Of a stretch of DNA of 64,000 bases, positions 24,975 through 34,486 are shown one piece after another; position 1 is the stretch's first letter; each line of letters starts with the position of its first letter. The translations under genes and the position numbers were made by a program. The DNA is taken from contig CM030832.1 of the NCBI GenBank assembly GCA_018105865.1, forward strand, positions 27,741,586 through 27,805,585, given 5' to 3'. This DNA is from Metaphire vulgaris. Taxonomy: Eukaryota; Annelida; Clitellata; Crassiclitellata; Megascolecidae. Below the pieces are notes generated by a model. That model saw only the letters and a list, made by a program, of their open reading frames with translations, searched no databases and was not told where the DNA came from.

Positions 24975-26196
24975 TGATGATGATGATGATGATGATACAT
25001 CCTCGAGAGTCGAAACAGTAATAGAGCTGCACGGGTATTAATTGCCTTAACCGAACTTTGTATACTTCCACACGATATATAGAGGCTGGCATCGATCATA
25101 GATTCCTAGTCATAGCGTATTACCCTCTAACGATGCTTAAGAAACTATCGATTACTGTATCTGCGAGTTGATAATTATCTTTTGGCGAAATCGAAGCTCT
25201 GTAAAATAGGATCGTTAGGCTTAGGTCGCCGCTTCTCAGTTGAACCGCTCTGCGTTCAAGTGAACCGATTCTGTAGTCTTTACACCTTTCGAAGCTGATC
25301 GGAAATAGGACAAACCGCTATCTAAAGGTATAAAGATTTACGCGCTGACAAACCGTTCCAAAGTCCATCGTGTATTCTAGTATTTTTCTATCGCTTATAG
25401 CTTCTGACATAGAAAAAGTAGGTCGCTGGAAATTAGAGAAATCTAGTCGGAAGTCCAGTTTTCCGTGATACTCTCCCTCCCTCCCCTCCCCATCCAGCAC
25501 CTAGCCACGGTCTGTGTATTATGTGCAGAGGCGTAGCGAGGGAATTCGGCGCCCGGGGGCGAAAACATACCGATGGCGCCCCCTTCAACTTCCGAAAATT
25601 CTTCAGGAGCAAAAAGAGTAGTCATTTATTTTATTTTACTACGAACCGAGTGATATTTACATTTTTCTGTTTTCTGATAGATAGATAGATAGATAGACGT
25701 GCGCTATCTTACCTTCATCGGGTGGAAATGTGACTTCTTCAACTGGATTCCGTTTCCCAGTCGGTCGTTGACTTTTGTTCACAGGCGGTGAAACCGAAGA
25801 TGGATCCGACAGTGGATTCGCTTCCACGGGAGGACCCGGAGGAGGAAAGGGAGTAGCTCCTCCTCGTCCCGTTGCGTTCAAAATCATATCCTTGATTTCG
25901 TTTAGAACCCAAGTTTCGTATTTAGTTCTCGATTGCGATCTTTGGTGCGTCCTATCAAAAGACTGATGGTCTGGTAAAGTGGGTGTGGCGTTGCGACCGC
26001 CCACCACCGCGCCCGTATCGCCTCCACTTCCGTGAATTTTACCCTCTCCGTCAGTTCCTTCGGAGGTCTGACGGTCCCTCCACCTGTCTCCACCTGTCAG
26101 GGCGTTCGGCGTGGAAAAGAAATGCGACAGGAAGAGCACAAAACACATTATATTGACAGGAGATGTGCTATTGTTATTGTGTCGTAAGCGAGACAT
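14600..26196 (-). CDS. TGF-beta superfamily precursor, activin/inhibin-beta-like propeptide (partial gene)
   Basis: Two minus-strand exons, 26196-25713 and 15228-14600, join in compatible phase (1 nt + 2 nt make a Val codon) across a 10.5 kb intron. The start ATG at 26196 has an in-frame TGA nine codons upstream. Residues 17-33 (MCFVLFLSHFFSTPNAL) form a signal-peptide-like hydrophobic core. YETWVLNEIKDMIL near residue 100 matches the alpha-1 helix of TGF-beta propeptides, and EEVTF at the exon edge corresponds to the activin EIISFA segment, where activin beta genes also carry an intron. Exon 2 has AFIQFTLHNYTGKG, AELMLLLRY, VSIEVYKD, WIKDAVE and SPLLVIRQRGK, the order of an activin-type arm domain. 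Ligands of this family are secreted dimers that signal through serine/threonine kinase receptors. The frame stops at 14600 before any RXXR site or cystine knot, so either further exons were missed or the gene is broken. Family confidence is good; subclass is inference. Confidence 0.72.
15540..15800 (+). mobile_element. CR1/L2-like LINE 3' end fragment
   Basis: Plus-strand reading gives RSSNKLSIFISKLKTHLLQL followed by a stop, the usual C-terminus of CR1/L2-type reverse transcriptase ORFs. It is followed by GATGCACCATCGATTGATTG and GGTGCTATAGAAGT, a variant of the 3' UTR seen in the LINE at 48490-50195. It lies in the TGF-beta gene intron. Confidence 0.65.
15801..17369. other. Intronic sequence, nothing assigned
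   Basis: Includes a pair of direct repeats (ggttccaag, tctccgac) at 16162-16205. Frames such as 15904-16302 and 16874-17140 have no family resemblance. Confidence 0.3.
17370..17742. mobile_element. MITE, CAGGGGCGGTT family
   Basis: The left end CAGGGGCGGTTCC is inverted against GTAACCGCCACT. It shares GGTGGGGGATGCATCCCC with the element at 6435-6741 and carries two TGACAAGCAAAAAA-type motifs. An (ATGT)n/(TA)n tract (17741-17780) begins at its right edge. Confidence 0.6.
18157..18311. repeat. Foldback hairpin plus a third copy
   Basis: Two ~43 bp arms, 18157-18200 and 18201-18243, are reverse complements with about three mismatches and no loop (core ACATACACAAACAATG). A short AGAAGAAG hairpin follows, then a third, direct copy of the left arm at 18271-18311. 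It could be a foldback transposon end or an inverted duplication. Confidence 0.85.
18312..19299. other. Intronic sequence, nothing assigned
   Basis: No ORF of note, no TIR pair and no microsatellite longer than about 20 bp was recognised. Confidence 0.3.
19300..19900 (-). pseudogene. Decayed copy of a multicopy invertebrate gene family (LPPLHIK family)
   Basis: Minus-strand reading gives, in order but over several frames, ANMHLLLKHVEYSRYNW, a CEWDRRARDSY segment, KDWSPRKDFDPGLKNV, LVDPMNINLPPLHIK, GLMKNFVKAMNK and RFFGPQIREMLKGSLSE. This succession matches a large family of uncharacterised proteins found in high copy in arthropod and other invertebrate genomes, probably transposon-linked. 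At least three frameshifts and internal stops show it is dead. The family's cellular role is not known to me. It lies in the TGF-beta gene intron. Confidence 0.65.
20235..20505 (-). pseudogene. Possible second fragment of the LPPLHIK family
   Basis: Contains SDEHGERFHKGIA, which resembles a conserved SDEHGERFH block downstream of LPPLHIK in the same family. The block lies on the 5' side of the 19300-19900 fragment on this strand, so order is not preserved; a rearrangement or a second copy is needed. A (GGT)n tract encoding His interrupts it. Confidence 0.4.
21473..21505. repeat. (GCA)n microsatellite
   Basis: About 11 GCA triplets. A shorter GCA run lies at 20094-20118. A LINE-like CTATAGCGCCACTATAATC end lies nearby at about 21253. 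Confidence 0.9.
21729..21794. repeat. (TA)n microsatellite
   Basis: A pure TA run of about 66 bp. Confidence 0.95.
21795..22783. other. Intronic sequence with short repeats
   Basis: A GGCGCTTTATAAATAG retroposon-like end at about 21930 leads into an (ATAC)n tract at 21950-21977. A (GAC)n tract lies at 22586-22618. No gene seen. Confidence 0.4.
22784..22968. mobile_element. 185 bp hAT-type MITE with 8 bp TSD
   Basis: The inverted ends AGTGTTTAATCTAG and CTAGATTAAACACTG are flanked on both sides by ACCGAGGG (22776-22783 and 22969-22976). The interior consists of TTTCCGGGGGAAA-type G/C-run repeats. The perfect 8 bp duplication supports hAT-class integration. Confidence 0.8.
22969..23944. other. 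Intronic sequence with a (GA)n tract
   Basis: (GA)n at 23360-23394; AT-rich unassigned sequence elsewhere. Confidence 0.4.
23945..24260. repeat. GA/GACA-rich simple repeat
   Basis: AGAG, ACAG and GATA units over about 300 bp create long Ser/Leu-rich minus frames (up to 177 codons) and Arg/Glu/Asp-rich plus frames. These are artefacts of the repeat. Confidence 0.9.
24660..24700. repeat. (CCCCCA)n tract
   Basis: Six-base CCCCAC units. The complementary G-run strand is G-quadruplex-capable. A minus frame of 98 codons over it is unsupported. Confidence 0.8.
24826..24935 (-). mobile_element. LINE 3' end, same family as the 48-50 kb LINE
   Basis: On the minus strand it reads GATGCGCCATCGGCTGATGG, then GTAGTGGCGCCATAGAAG and a (TTGA)n tail, matching the 3' UTR at 50115-50194 nearly base for base. 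(GAC)n/(GAT)n repeats abut the upstream side (24940-24995). Confidence 0.8.
25713..26196 (-). CDS. Exon 1 of the TGF-beta-like precursor
   Basis: ATG at 26196, 161 codons plus one base, then the donor GAAG|GTAAGA at 25712. It codes for the signal peptide and N-terminal straitjacket region. A Pro-rich stretch (FPPPGPP) follows the amphipathic helix VLNEIKDMIL. An (ATAG)n tract lies just inside the intron (25677-25697). Confidence 0.72.
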
Positions 26197-26440
26197 CGTC
26201 CAAAGGGTTGAGACCGCCGATCAGTTGTGAAATTTCCGTAGCGCCTTTTTCTCGGGTGTCAGTAGAGAGATTGACGAAAAGGCTGCCTTCCGTGTGGCAT
26301 TGTGTTTTCCTTGATTTACGATCGATGCGTTTTCAAACGGTTTCCGTTGACAGCGTTTAGTTTGGAACGATGGGCGACGCAGAATTTGCAACCGGCTGAT
26401 CGCGCCCAACATCGCCGGGGCTAGCGGCGCGAAGCACTCG

Positions 26441-26448
26441 CTTAAATA
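26441..26448 (-). promoter_or_regulatory. Possible TATA element of the TGF-beta-like gene
   Basis: TATTTAAG on the minus strand, in a GC-rich context about 245 bp upstream of the ATG at 26196. A start site about 30 bp downstream would give a ~215 bp leader with no need for a 5' intron. Inference only. Confidence 0.3.
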
Positions 26449-27009
26449 GGCCTTCGGTCGGCCGAGCGCCGCGGTGGGCATGCGCCAAATCCCGACATTT
26501 CCAGTCTCTACGGCCTAGGCAGAGGCGGTTACCAATACCGGTAATCTCCGCTGTATCTATTCTTACTGCGGGAATAGAGAAAGCCGTTGCCTTTGAGGTG
26601 AAAATTCTTACAAGAGTAGGCGGATTAATATTATAGTATTTAAAAAAAACTAAATCTAGGAGCAAATAAGGAACAGTTTATCGAATGAAAGAATGAAACT
26701 TAATGACATCCACTCTGTTTTTACAAGTCAAATTACTGAAATTAGTAATTTCTTATTAAATTTTGTGCTGAACACTAATATGACAATCAAAATGCAAAAT
26801 TGGTTGTTTTCTGCAATTATTGTATATTACACTAATGCATGGCAATAATAATAGGCCTATGGTTAATACCTGTCTATATTATAGGCCTACTGTAGGCCTA
26901 TATAAATTATATACAGGGCATACGTCAAATTATAGGCCTACTATATGCATATCGGCCAGAATAGGGCCAAGTGGATAAATTTGCCCAAATTTTTTAAAGA
27001 CAAGGGTTC
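26449..27009. other. Intergenic sequence upstream of the TGF-beta-like gene
   Basis: AT-rich, with repeated TAGGCCTA words at 26860-26940 and no coding signal. It probably includes the distal promoter. Confidence 0.35.
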
Positions 27010-27246
27010 AAACCATATAAGGGCGAGAAACGGCAGGCTAACAACTTTGGACGTGGGTTCGAAACCCGAAGGAACCGCGAGGTCGATTAAGCCTTACCTC
27101 GCCAGAGGGCGGTGGTAAAATGAGGAGCAGTGGTAAATTGCTGCGACAAGTCAAAACTGGTACGCTACGCGATGTACTAAACCCGTATCCGTGATATTGC
27201 ACGCCTGGCTGAGGGCTATACAAACGGAGATCAGCGCCGCCCTATA
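27010..27246 (+). mobile_element. tRNA-derived SINE
   Basis: ACGTGGGTTCGAAACCC is a good RNA polymerase III B box. The element continues to GCCTGGCTGAGGGC and ACGGAGATCAGCGCCGCCC, the same 3' block found in the SINE at 50345-50640 and, in part, in the 5S-headed SINEs. Confidence 0.65.
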
Positions 27247-27357
27247 AGCAGGGGCGTCGAGAGAGGAGCAGAGGCCCGCTATCTGTAGGGACCCTGGCGG
27301 GTCCGTAAAAGTTCAACGGTTTACATTAGTATACGCACCAGTAGTTTGCGCACCAAA

Positions 27358-27604
27358 GTCCATAAATGACGTAACTCGCCAAGGGGAAGGGGTCAGGAAA
27401 TTTGCTACGAGGTGTGACGAGGGAAGGAGGTCTCAATACCTTGTTTCCATAACCCTACCCTACCCCGATAATGAGTTATCCTTGGGGGACCGGGAGGGGA
27501 GTGGGGGTCGTAGTTGCCCGTGCCTTCAATTCTTTTTGCCCTCATCACACTTCGTAACAAAATTCCTGACCCTCCCCCTAGGCGCGTGACGTCATTTATG
27601 GACG
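27358..27604. mobile_element. 247 bp MITE with GTCCATAAATGACG ends
   Basis: GTCCATAAATGACG at the left is inverted against CGTCATTTATGGAC at the right, and similarity continues inward (GGGTCAGGAAATTTGCTACG against the complement of CGTAACAAAATTCCTGACCC). To its left is CGCACCAGTAGTTTGCGCACC, the 15-mer repeat of the composite at 48.4 kb. One arm recurs at 50264-50336. Confidence 0.8.
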
Positions 27605-28152
27605 ACCCCTAGGCCAGATACCATAAAACACTTAACTTTCTAGGGGCCCGTGACTGCTCTGATCAGGGGCTCGGAATTTCGGTCGTTCAACCCACTGGCA
27701 TAAACATGGATGCAAGAGAGGGGTGACAACTATACCTTCCCCTTTCCTATGAAAGCCTATCAGAAGTGGAGGGGGCTCGAGCGCAGTGCACAATTTTGCC
27801 AAGAAAGAAAACAACGGAAAATGGTTGTTCGTGAAATCCAATTCTAGGATGTCTTTGTAAAGCAGGAAATCAGAAAAACAATACCAAACTATAGTCTCCA
27901 ATTCACATTTGAGCTCCACTAATGCTTCAACAGATTCACATTACAAAACGCATATAGCGCTCACGCGTTTCACCATAAAAACGGTCACATGACTCTCTCC
28001 AGTTCAATAGAAATACTGACAATCAGCTGTAGTAAACAACAATTCCTAAGATCTTAAAGGCAAAAATGAAAATAAGACTTACAAGATCACAGATTTTGAA
28101 TGCTGTAAGAAAATAATTCTAATTTAAAAAGCTGTTTGGATTAAACATAAGT
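27605..28152. other. Intergenic sequence, MITE remnants
   Basis: GCTCGGAATTTCGGTCG near 27670 resembles the right end of the 60.3 kb element; CAGGGGCGTCGAGAG at 27248 may be its partner. No gene seen. Confidence 0.35.
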
Positions 28153-28337
28153 CAGTAGCGTGTAGAGGGGGAGCGGGTGGGGCGGTGGCCCCGGGCGCAG
28201 ACCAGGGGGCGTAAAAATCGACCCGATGACCTTTTTTTGCTTGTCAGACTTTTTGGGGGCTGACGTTTTTTTGATCGTGGGTGTGCTTTGAACAACTTAA
28301 TTGGCCCCGGGCGTCGGCCACTCTCTACACGCCACTG
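28153..28337. mobile_element. 185 bp MITE with recurrent GCTTGTCAG motif
   Basis: CAGTAGCGTGTAGAG is inverted against CTCTCTACACGCCACTG. The flanking 8-mers acataagt and atataagt match at 7 of 8 positions, which fits hAT. One clear TTTTTTTGCTTGTCAGAC lies at 28232-28249. Confidence 0.75.
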
Positions 28338-28671
28338 ATATAAGTCAATTTTCTTAATGGTATCATTCAGATGATGATATGGGACATGTAAAGGCTGAAT
28401 TTGATCACGTCTGCAAAATTAGAGTTTAAAAGTAATCCGTCTGCCTTTTGCTCTCATAGAAGAACCGCAGCAGTAGCCTAATCGGGTTCATAATTTACGG
28501 CACAGTCCGTATAAATCGAAAGTAAACGAAAAGCAGGCTAAATTAGATTGATGTCGCCCACAGTACAGAATGCGCTCAATTAAAATCCAAAGTCCAAATC
28601 AAAGACTATATACTGGACTTGCCCTTATTATGGGCTCAGAACGACAGCCCAACAACATAACACAGTGATCG

Positions 28672-28978
28672 GCAACCTACGGCCCGCGGGCCACATTCGT
28701 CCTGCCAGTTAGTTTAATCCGGCCCTCACAGCTTTCTGGTAAAAAAGTATCCTAATCACTCTTTTTAAGCCTGACAGACAAAAAAAGATCATTAATTTTT
28801 CGTACTTGACATGTAAATTTTTGAGAACTTTTAAACTTTTTCCAGCACAAACTTTCTAACAACATAAACTTAAAAACTTTTTGAGCCCGTTGAAAAAATA
28901 TTTACTTACATGGCCCTCGGACAGACACTGCCACAGCAATTTGGCCCTTGCTGTCCAAAAGGTTGCCGCCGACTTATG
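28672..28978. mobile_element. hAT-like MITE with CGGCAACC ends
   Basis: Starts near GTGATCGGCAACCTACGGCC and ends AGGTTGCCGCCGAC, inverted with some decay. The GGCCCGCGGGCC internal motif is typical of widespread hAT-related repeats. A related fragment is at 31558-31630. Confidence 0.6.
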
Positions 28979-29152
28979 ACCTTTATGAAGTATAACTAAT
29001 TAACTTAATATTGAGGTCCCTAGTTGTTAATTTCCGAGGAAATAAATCAAGTTTAGTTTTTCTCTTCTGAAATCCAATAATTCCTAGCGATAAAATGCAA
29101 ATGATTCCCCAGTTAAAAATCCCTTGACATCCATATTCTAAGCACCTGAATA

Positions 29153-29328
29153 CAGTAGAACTTCGCTATAACGTATTTAGCGGGTCTGGAAAATTGAGTT
29201 CGTTATATCCGAGGCACGTTATACCCAATACCATCCAATATGGTAGCACATCACATGGGACCGTACATTGCGGTACGTTATAACCAAGGATACGTTATAG
29301 CAGAGTCCGTTATAACGAAGTTCCGCTT
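29153..29328. mobile_element. pogo/Tigger-like MITE in the PCGF 3' UTR region
   Basis: CAGTAGAACTTCGCTATAAC at the left and CGTTATAACGAAGTTCCG at the right form an inverted pair. It starts about 40 bp downstream of the PCGF stop codon, so it probably lies in the 3' UTR. No polyadenylation signal could be fixed. Confidence 0.7.
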
Positions 29329-29368
29329 ATATAAGGGAGGCCCATCCCTAATCGTTAACTATGTGAGG

Positions 29369-30586
29369 TCAAGATGACGTGACAGGAATGTTTCCTCGCA
29401 GACAAAGGGCATTCCTGGGTTTTGAAGAGGTCGACATCTTCGACAGATCGGAATCAGAGCATTCCGCTGCATTGCTATCCCTCGTCTCCAGTCCTTTCGA
29501 TCTCTTTCTCCTCCGACAGCGACAATGTGTCTTCTGCAATCCGAGATTCTCCGATTCGGAATCATGTCCTGAATGCACCGCTGGTTTATCTTTCGCCAAA
29601 CTATGGCTAGGTTGCGACGACGACGAAGCAGCAGTCAGCATCCTCTGTCGATCCTGAAGGGTCATTACTCGACCTCTGCAGATGATTACGCCCACTTTGG
29701 GTAGCGGTGACGTTCCAGCGCCCTGCTCTCCCCCCGCGTCCTCGTAAATCTTAAACGGAAGCCCTGAGGAACAAGATCCGCTTGTCCTGTTAATGTTCGG
29801 CGTCGCTGTGCCTACCGCGTCTGCTTTGTGACCCGGAGAGATTTCGCCGGTGTTGGCGACTGAAGACCGCCTTCTCTTCTTAAATGGAAGAGAACAGTTT
29901 CTACTGGAAAAATTCTGAATCGGAAGCGATCGGTCGGACAAAAAACGTGCCTTCAAATCGCTACCAACACTTCTGCTGTTGAAAGAATTCAAAGCCGATT
30001 CACCTGTAACGTTGACCGAGTTCGATATCCTGTTTCCAGGTGAACTGGTTTTGGTGTCCGGCGATGATTTCAAGCACAGCCTCGTCAATAACATCTCCTT
30101 CTTCGACATAGACCTCAACTTCTGTTTTTTGTCACAGTCCGTAGGGATCACTGCGTGATAAAACGATTGTGGGGCAATTGAACCATCGGCACTGATTGCC
30201 GATTTCAGATCACAGAGCTCTGATTCATAGCCTGATACTCTTGGTATTCTCTGACCATTTCTCATCGGGCCCTGTGGAAAGTCTAAGCTCTGGTGTGAAT
30301 CAGAAATGTTGACATTTGTTTGACTGACAAATGAATCACAGAGTTTGCATGCATTGTGTTTTTCTGTCTGCAGAGATGTTGACAGCCTGTCGGATGAAAC
30401 TCTGTGTCTATGTTTTTGTCCTTTTTTCTGTGATCTAGCTCTTTTTAGAGCAGGTTTCACACCAATTGGTCTCTTGTTAGAACCTTTCAGCATTGCTGTA
30501 GCAGAAGACCGTAAAAGAACTTCTGAATTTGACCACAAACGTTCATTTGAATCTAATATTGTGAAGAAGAGACGCAAAGGTGACTT
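29369..30586 (-). CDS. PCGF2/4: PCGF exon 7: last RAWUL strand and long tail
   Basis: Acceptor tctatttttag|AAGTCA, in phase 0, gives KSPLRLFFTIL, the final RAWUL strand. Then come about 390 residues with basic clusters (KPALKRARSQKKGQKHRHR near its start, CRRRKRSK near the end) and many Ser. The stop is TGA at 29371-29369. Confidence 0.9.
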   Translation of the reverse strand, partial: KSPLRLFFTILDSNERLWSNSEVLLRSSATAMLKGSNKRPIGVKPALKRARSQKKGQKHRHRVSSDRLSTSLQTEKHNACKLCDSFVSQTNVNISDSHQSLDFPQGPMRNGQRIPRVSGYESELCDLKSAISADGSIAPQSFYHAVIPTDCDKKQKLRSMSKKEMLLTRLCLKSSPDTKTSSPGNRISNSVNVTGESALNSFNSRSVGSDLKARFLSDRSLPIQNFSSRNCSLPFKKRRRSSVANTGEISPGHKADAVGTATPNINRTSGSCSSGLPFKIYEDAGGEQGAGTSPLPKVGVIICRGRVMTLQDRQRMLTAASSSSQPSHSLAKDKPAVHSGHDSESENLGLQKTHCRCRRRKRSKGLETRDSNAAECSDSDLSKMSTSSKPRNALCLRGNIPVTSS

Positions 30587-33500
30587 CTAAAAATAGATTC
30601 CATCAGACAGACAATTATGGCGCCATCTATCATATCAAAAGAAATCCAAATTTCACCGTATTTAATTAGGCCCAAAGAATGACAGATAGGCAGAACATTC
30701 TGTATTTCAAGACAATTTAAAGTTTTAAAATTGCATTAATTAATTTAATAGGCTAAATCCATTCGTAATGTAGACAGAAAGCTAAAAGCCAGAATTTTCA
30801 AAAAAACCTGGGTGGTCATTTTTGGCACTGCGTGTAAACTTCTATTAGGCTCGAGCCTCCCACTTTGTGAGAGGCTACCATAGGGAAGGAGGAAGGTAGA
30901 TGGGATGGACCCCCCAGTTTGTCATCGAAGTTTCATCGAAGTTTAAGCCAATGTCTTTGCCCCCATCATTTTATCAAATCAGACATTGTTTTATTATAAA
31001 TCCATATCTATCTACAGTTGTTAAAAGATAATTTAAATGGTTCTGTGTGAAAGCAGCTCATGCAGGTAATTTCTTACCATTTGCCAACTGTACATTTCTG
31101 CAATGTCTTGCAAACTGTAATAGTCCTTTAAGAACTTGTTGAAGCAGTAAATGCAAACCTAATAAAAGACAAAAATTGTCCTCATCAAGTTCACGATATT
31201 CACAACTCTGAAGACCGTGCATTTACCATACACAGATTGACTGCAGAGAGCATTCTTGTTCAAGGCATAGTGTTTGTTAGTAATGCTGTTTTCTGAAAGA
31301 TTAACACTTAAGATTAACTTTCAAGAATCCAACTGCATCAAAGCATTTAGTGCACCATTGTTAGTGAAATAGGCAAGTTTACTAGATGGCAATTCAGATT
31401 TATAAAGTAGTTAGTAGTTAGAATATATCACAATCTGCTGTATACCTTTCAGTGGGAACAAATCAAGCAAGAAGTGCAGAATAACAATAATGATGATGAT
31501 GTTACTGTCTTTGCTGCTGCTGCTAATATTATTATATAAAAATTTTCAAGAATTTTCTATTTGCCGTCGCTGGCCACAAAAAAATCTCTTGGTGGGCCGC
31601 ATACGGCCCCGCGATTTGGAGATCATGACTTAAATGATAATCAAAATACAGATATCTACTAAGTAATCTTGTACAGATAATATTTTCTGCTAACTTACAA
31701 AGACATTGAAAGTGAAAATTAAGGTGACTCTAAGGAGTCTAAGGGCAAGTAGTCAACGCCTAAGAATACAAGATTCTTGTAATTGCACTATTTCACTGAA
31801 TTGATAGCTAGTTATTAAATCAGTTAAACTGACATAAATGGCCAAACAGTCTAAATTAATTTCCACATGGAGTTTTAACAAAATAGCAATATTTCACTTT
31901 TTGAATCTTTGAATTGTGGAGGGCTTTCATGTAGAATCAATTCTCTTCTGCAGATTGTTTGTGTTTATACAGAGTACAATTTTGTCATAGTTAGTAGGTC
32001 GGTAAAATTTAGTACATTATATCTGAGGTACGTAATATTCAATACAATAAGGTAGCACAACACACGAGCCTGTACATGGGCAGGACGCTACAACCAAGTA
32101 TATGTTACATAACCGAGTCCGTTACAACAAAGTTCTACTGTATTCAGCCGGGAGTCAAAAGAATTGTTACTCTTATTGGCACCCGAGCACTTACTGTGAA
32201 CTCTTGATTGCTGTCAAGATTCATTTTGTGACGAATGAGTTTCTTCAGAATAGCAATAGTTACATCCAGAGAACAGAGCAGGTAAATACAATCAGATGTT
32301 CTCTGAAACAGAACAATTATTAGCTTCATATGACATTGCATACATGACACCTTTTACTTTAGCCACCTAGCTATATGTTACTGCACTTAAGAAATCGTCA
32401 TGTTTAATAATAATAATAATTGTAGAAATTGTTGAACACTAGAGCTTCTTAAAATGTGGAAAAACAAAACTGTACTTGCACATTAGAATGTTCAGAAAAA
32501 ATAATGCACACAGAATATTTTCTGCTAACTTCCAAATACAACAAAAGTTAAAATTAAGACGAGTCTACGGACTTTTACATAAAATGTATGTTTATCTATT
32601 TAGCACTATCTATTTCTACCTATTTGGTACCATTTAGGTAAGTGTTTACTTGATTTTAAAATGTTTTGAATCTTGCAAGACTTGACGTGCACTAAAGCAA
32701 TTAATTACCGTAATCAATCAGTGCACGTGTCTTACAAGAATTCAGCATTGCGGGAGACAAAATGGTAAAAATTCTACCTCTTCAATCAATTTTTTTTACA
32801 TTCTCAAGTAAAAATAACATAATTGTTAGAGGTGTTTCAAATGCCTTAGCTAATTCCAGTCATCAAAATCACTGCTGGTCAAAATCATGCAATATTATAA
32901 AGAACCATAGTCTCAATAGAATATTCTCATGAAGCCATACCTCAAGATATGGTTGATGATCTATATCTGACTCTATGCATGCAGTTCGCTCTAGAACAAG
33001 ACTGATCTGTGTAAAATCCTCAGGAATGGAAGACTTGGGATGCAAACTACTATTCACTTGTCCTATAAAGGTAAATTACAAGACGATAGCATTAGAAAAT
33101 TCACCTGATATTTTAAAAATTGGCTTAATACGGCCAAAGAGATAAACATCTTATCAGATACTTGGATAAAACTTTCTCAGTGATTTCTTAATAATTACCA
33201 AATCTGTTTGTAAGTATTAAGAGCTATAAAGTAGATTTCTGAGCAATCAACCTGATATTCCTCCACTTGAATGCGTCTTATGGAACTGTGTTCGTCTTTT
33301 TACTTCATCTAAGCAACACCATTAAAAAGCTTTAAAAATTACAATAAACAGGCAATTGAGCACAAAGATATTGTGGTTAATTGTAGCAAACTTCAGCTAA
33401 GATCGACCAGTCACCACTACTCATACAACCTTGGGGTTCAGCATATCTGCCTTATAGATATACTTGATTTGTGGGGAGGGGGACGCTTGCAGGGGGTGGT

Positions 33501-34428
33501 GGTGAGAACAACACCCAAAGCAGGAATAGCCTACAGCACTGCTTTTTTGAAATATCAAGCACTTCATAACAGCAAATTTTCTATCTTATCATCATATCAA
33601 ATCATTACACAAGCGATATAGAATGTGATCACTTTGAAGATCTCAGAAAATCTAGTGCTGATGAATTAACTAGCCAGACACAGTGGCGCGACCAGGTCCA
33701 AAATAGAGAAGGCATCGGCACTTTCGGGTCTGACAAGCAAAAAAGGTTCTCGTGTCTTTGAAATTTCGTGCATACATTCTCCGATATACTACCTCCCCCT
33801 TTAAAAAATATTCAACGGTTTTGCCCAAATCTCAAGACAGGTCCCAGCCCAAATTGGAGGGGGGGCTGGCCAATTGCCAGACCGGTGCATCTATTCTGGA
33901 ACTTACCCAGTTTTCCCCCATGCATCAGCATTTTAGTGTAACATAACTGAGTACCTCTGTACAGTCCTGGAATCAGTTTGTACGTGAGATCCTGTAGCAG
34001 ATGATCTGGAAACAGATTGGCATTGGGATACGTCATGCTAACTGGATGGTTACACACTGGGCAATGGAACGTGGTCCGCAGATGGAGAAGAATGCAGGAG
34101 CGACAGACTAAACAAATAAACGAATATGAATCATTTGAATAATTCCAACCCAAAAGTAGCGGCAGTACCTGAACTTAAATGTAATTATGATCAAATCTAA
34201 CGTGAGCACAACTGATAATCCATCATCATAATAATTAAGCAAAACTGCTGTACTATTTTTTGGTGTCAAACATCTCCAACTGGAAATGTTGGAGAGTTCA
34301 AGATACTTCCTCTCCAGCTTCCTTTTTCTAACCCTTCCCGCCACCTCTTCTCCCTTTTCATTCATCTCGCTTTCCATTCTTCCCTGTTATATTCATAAAT
34401 GGCAAAAATCGTCCTTTCTCTCTTGTCC

Positions 34429-34486
<58 letters not shown>

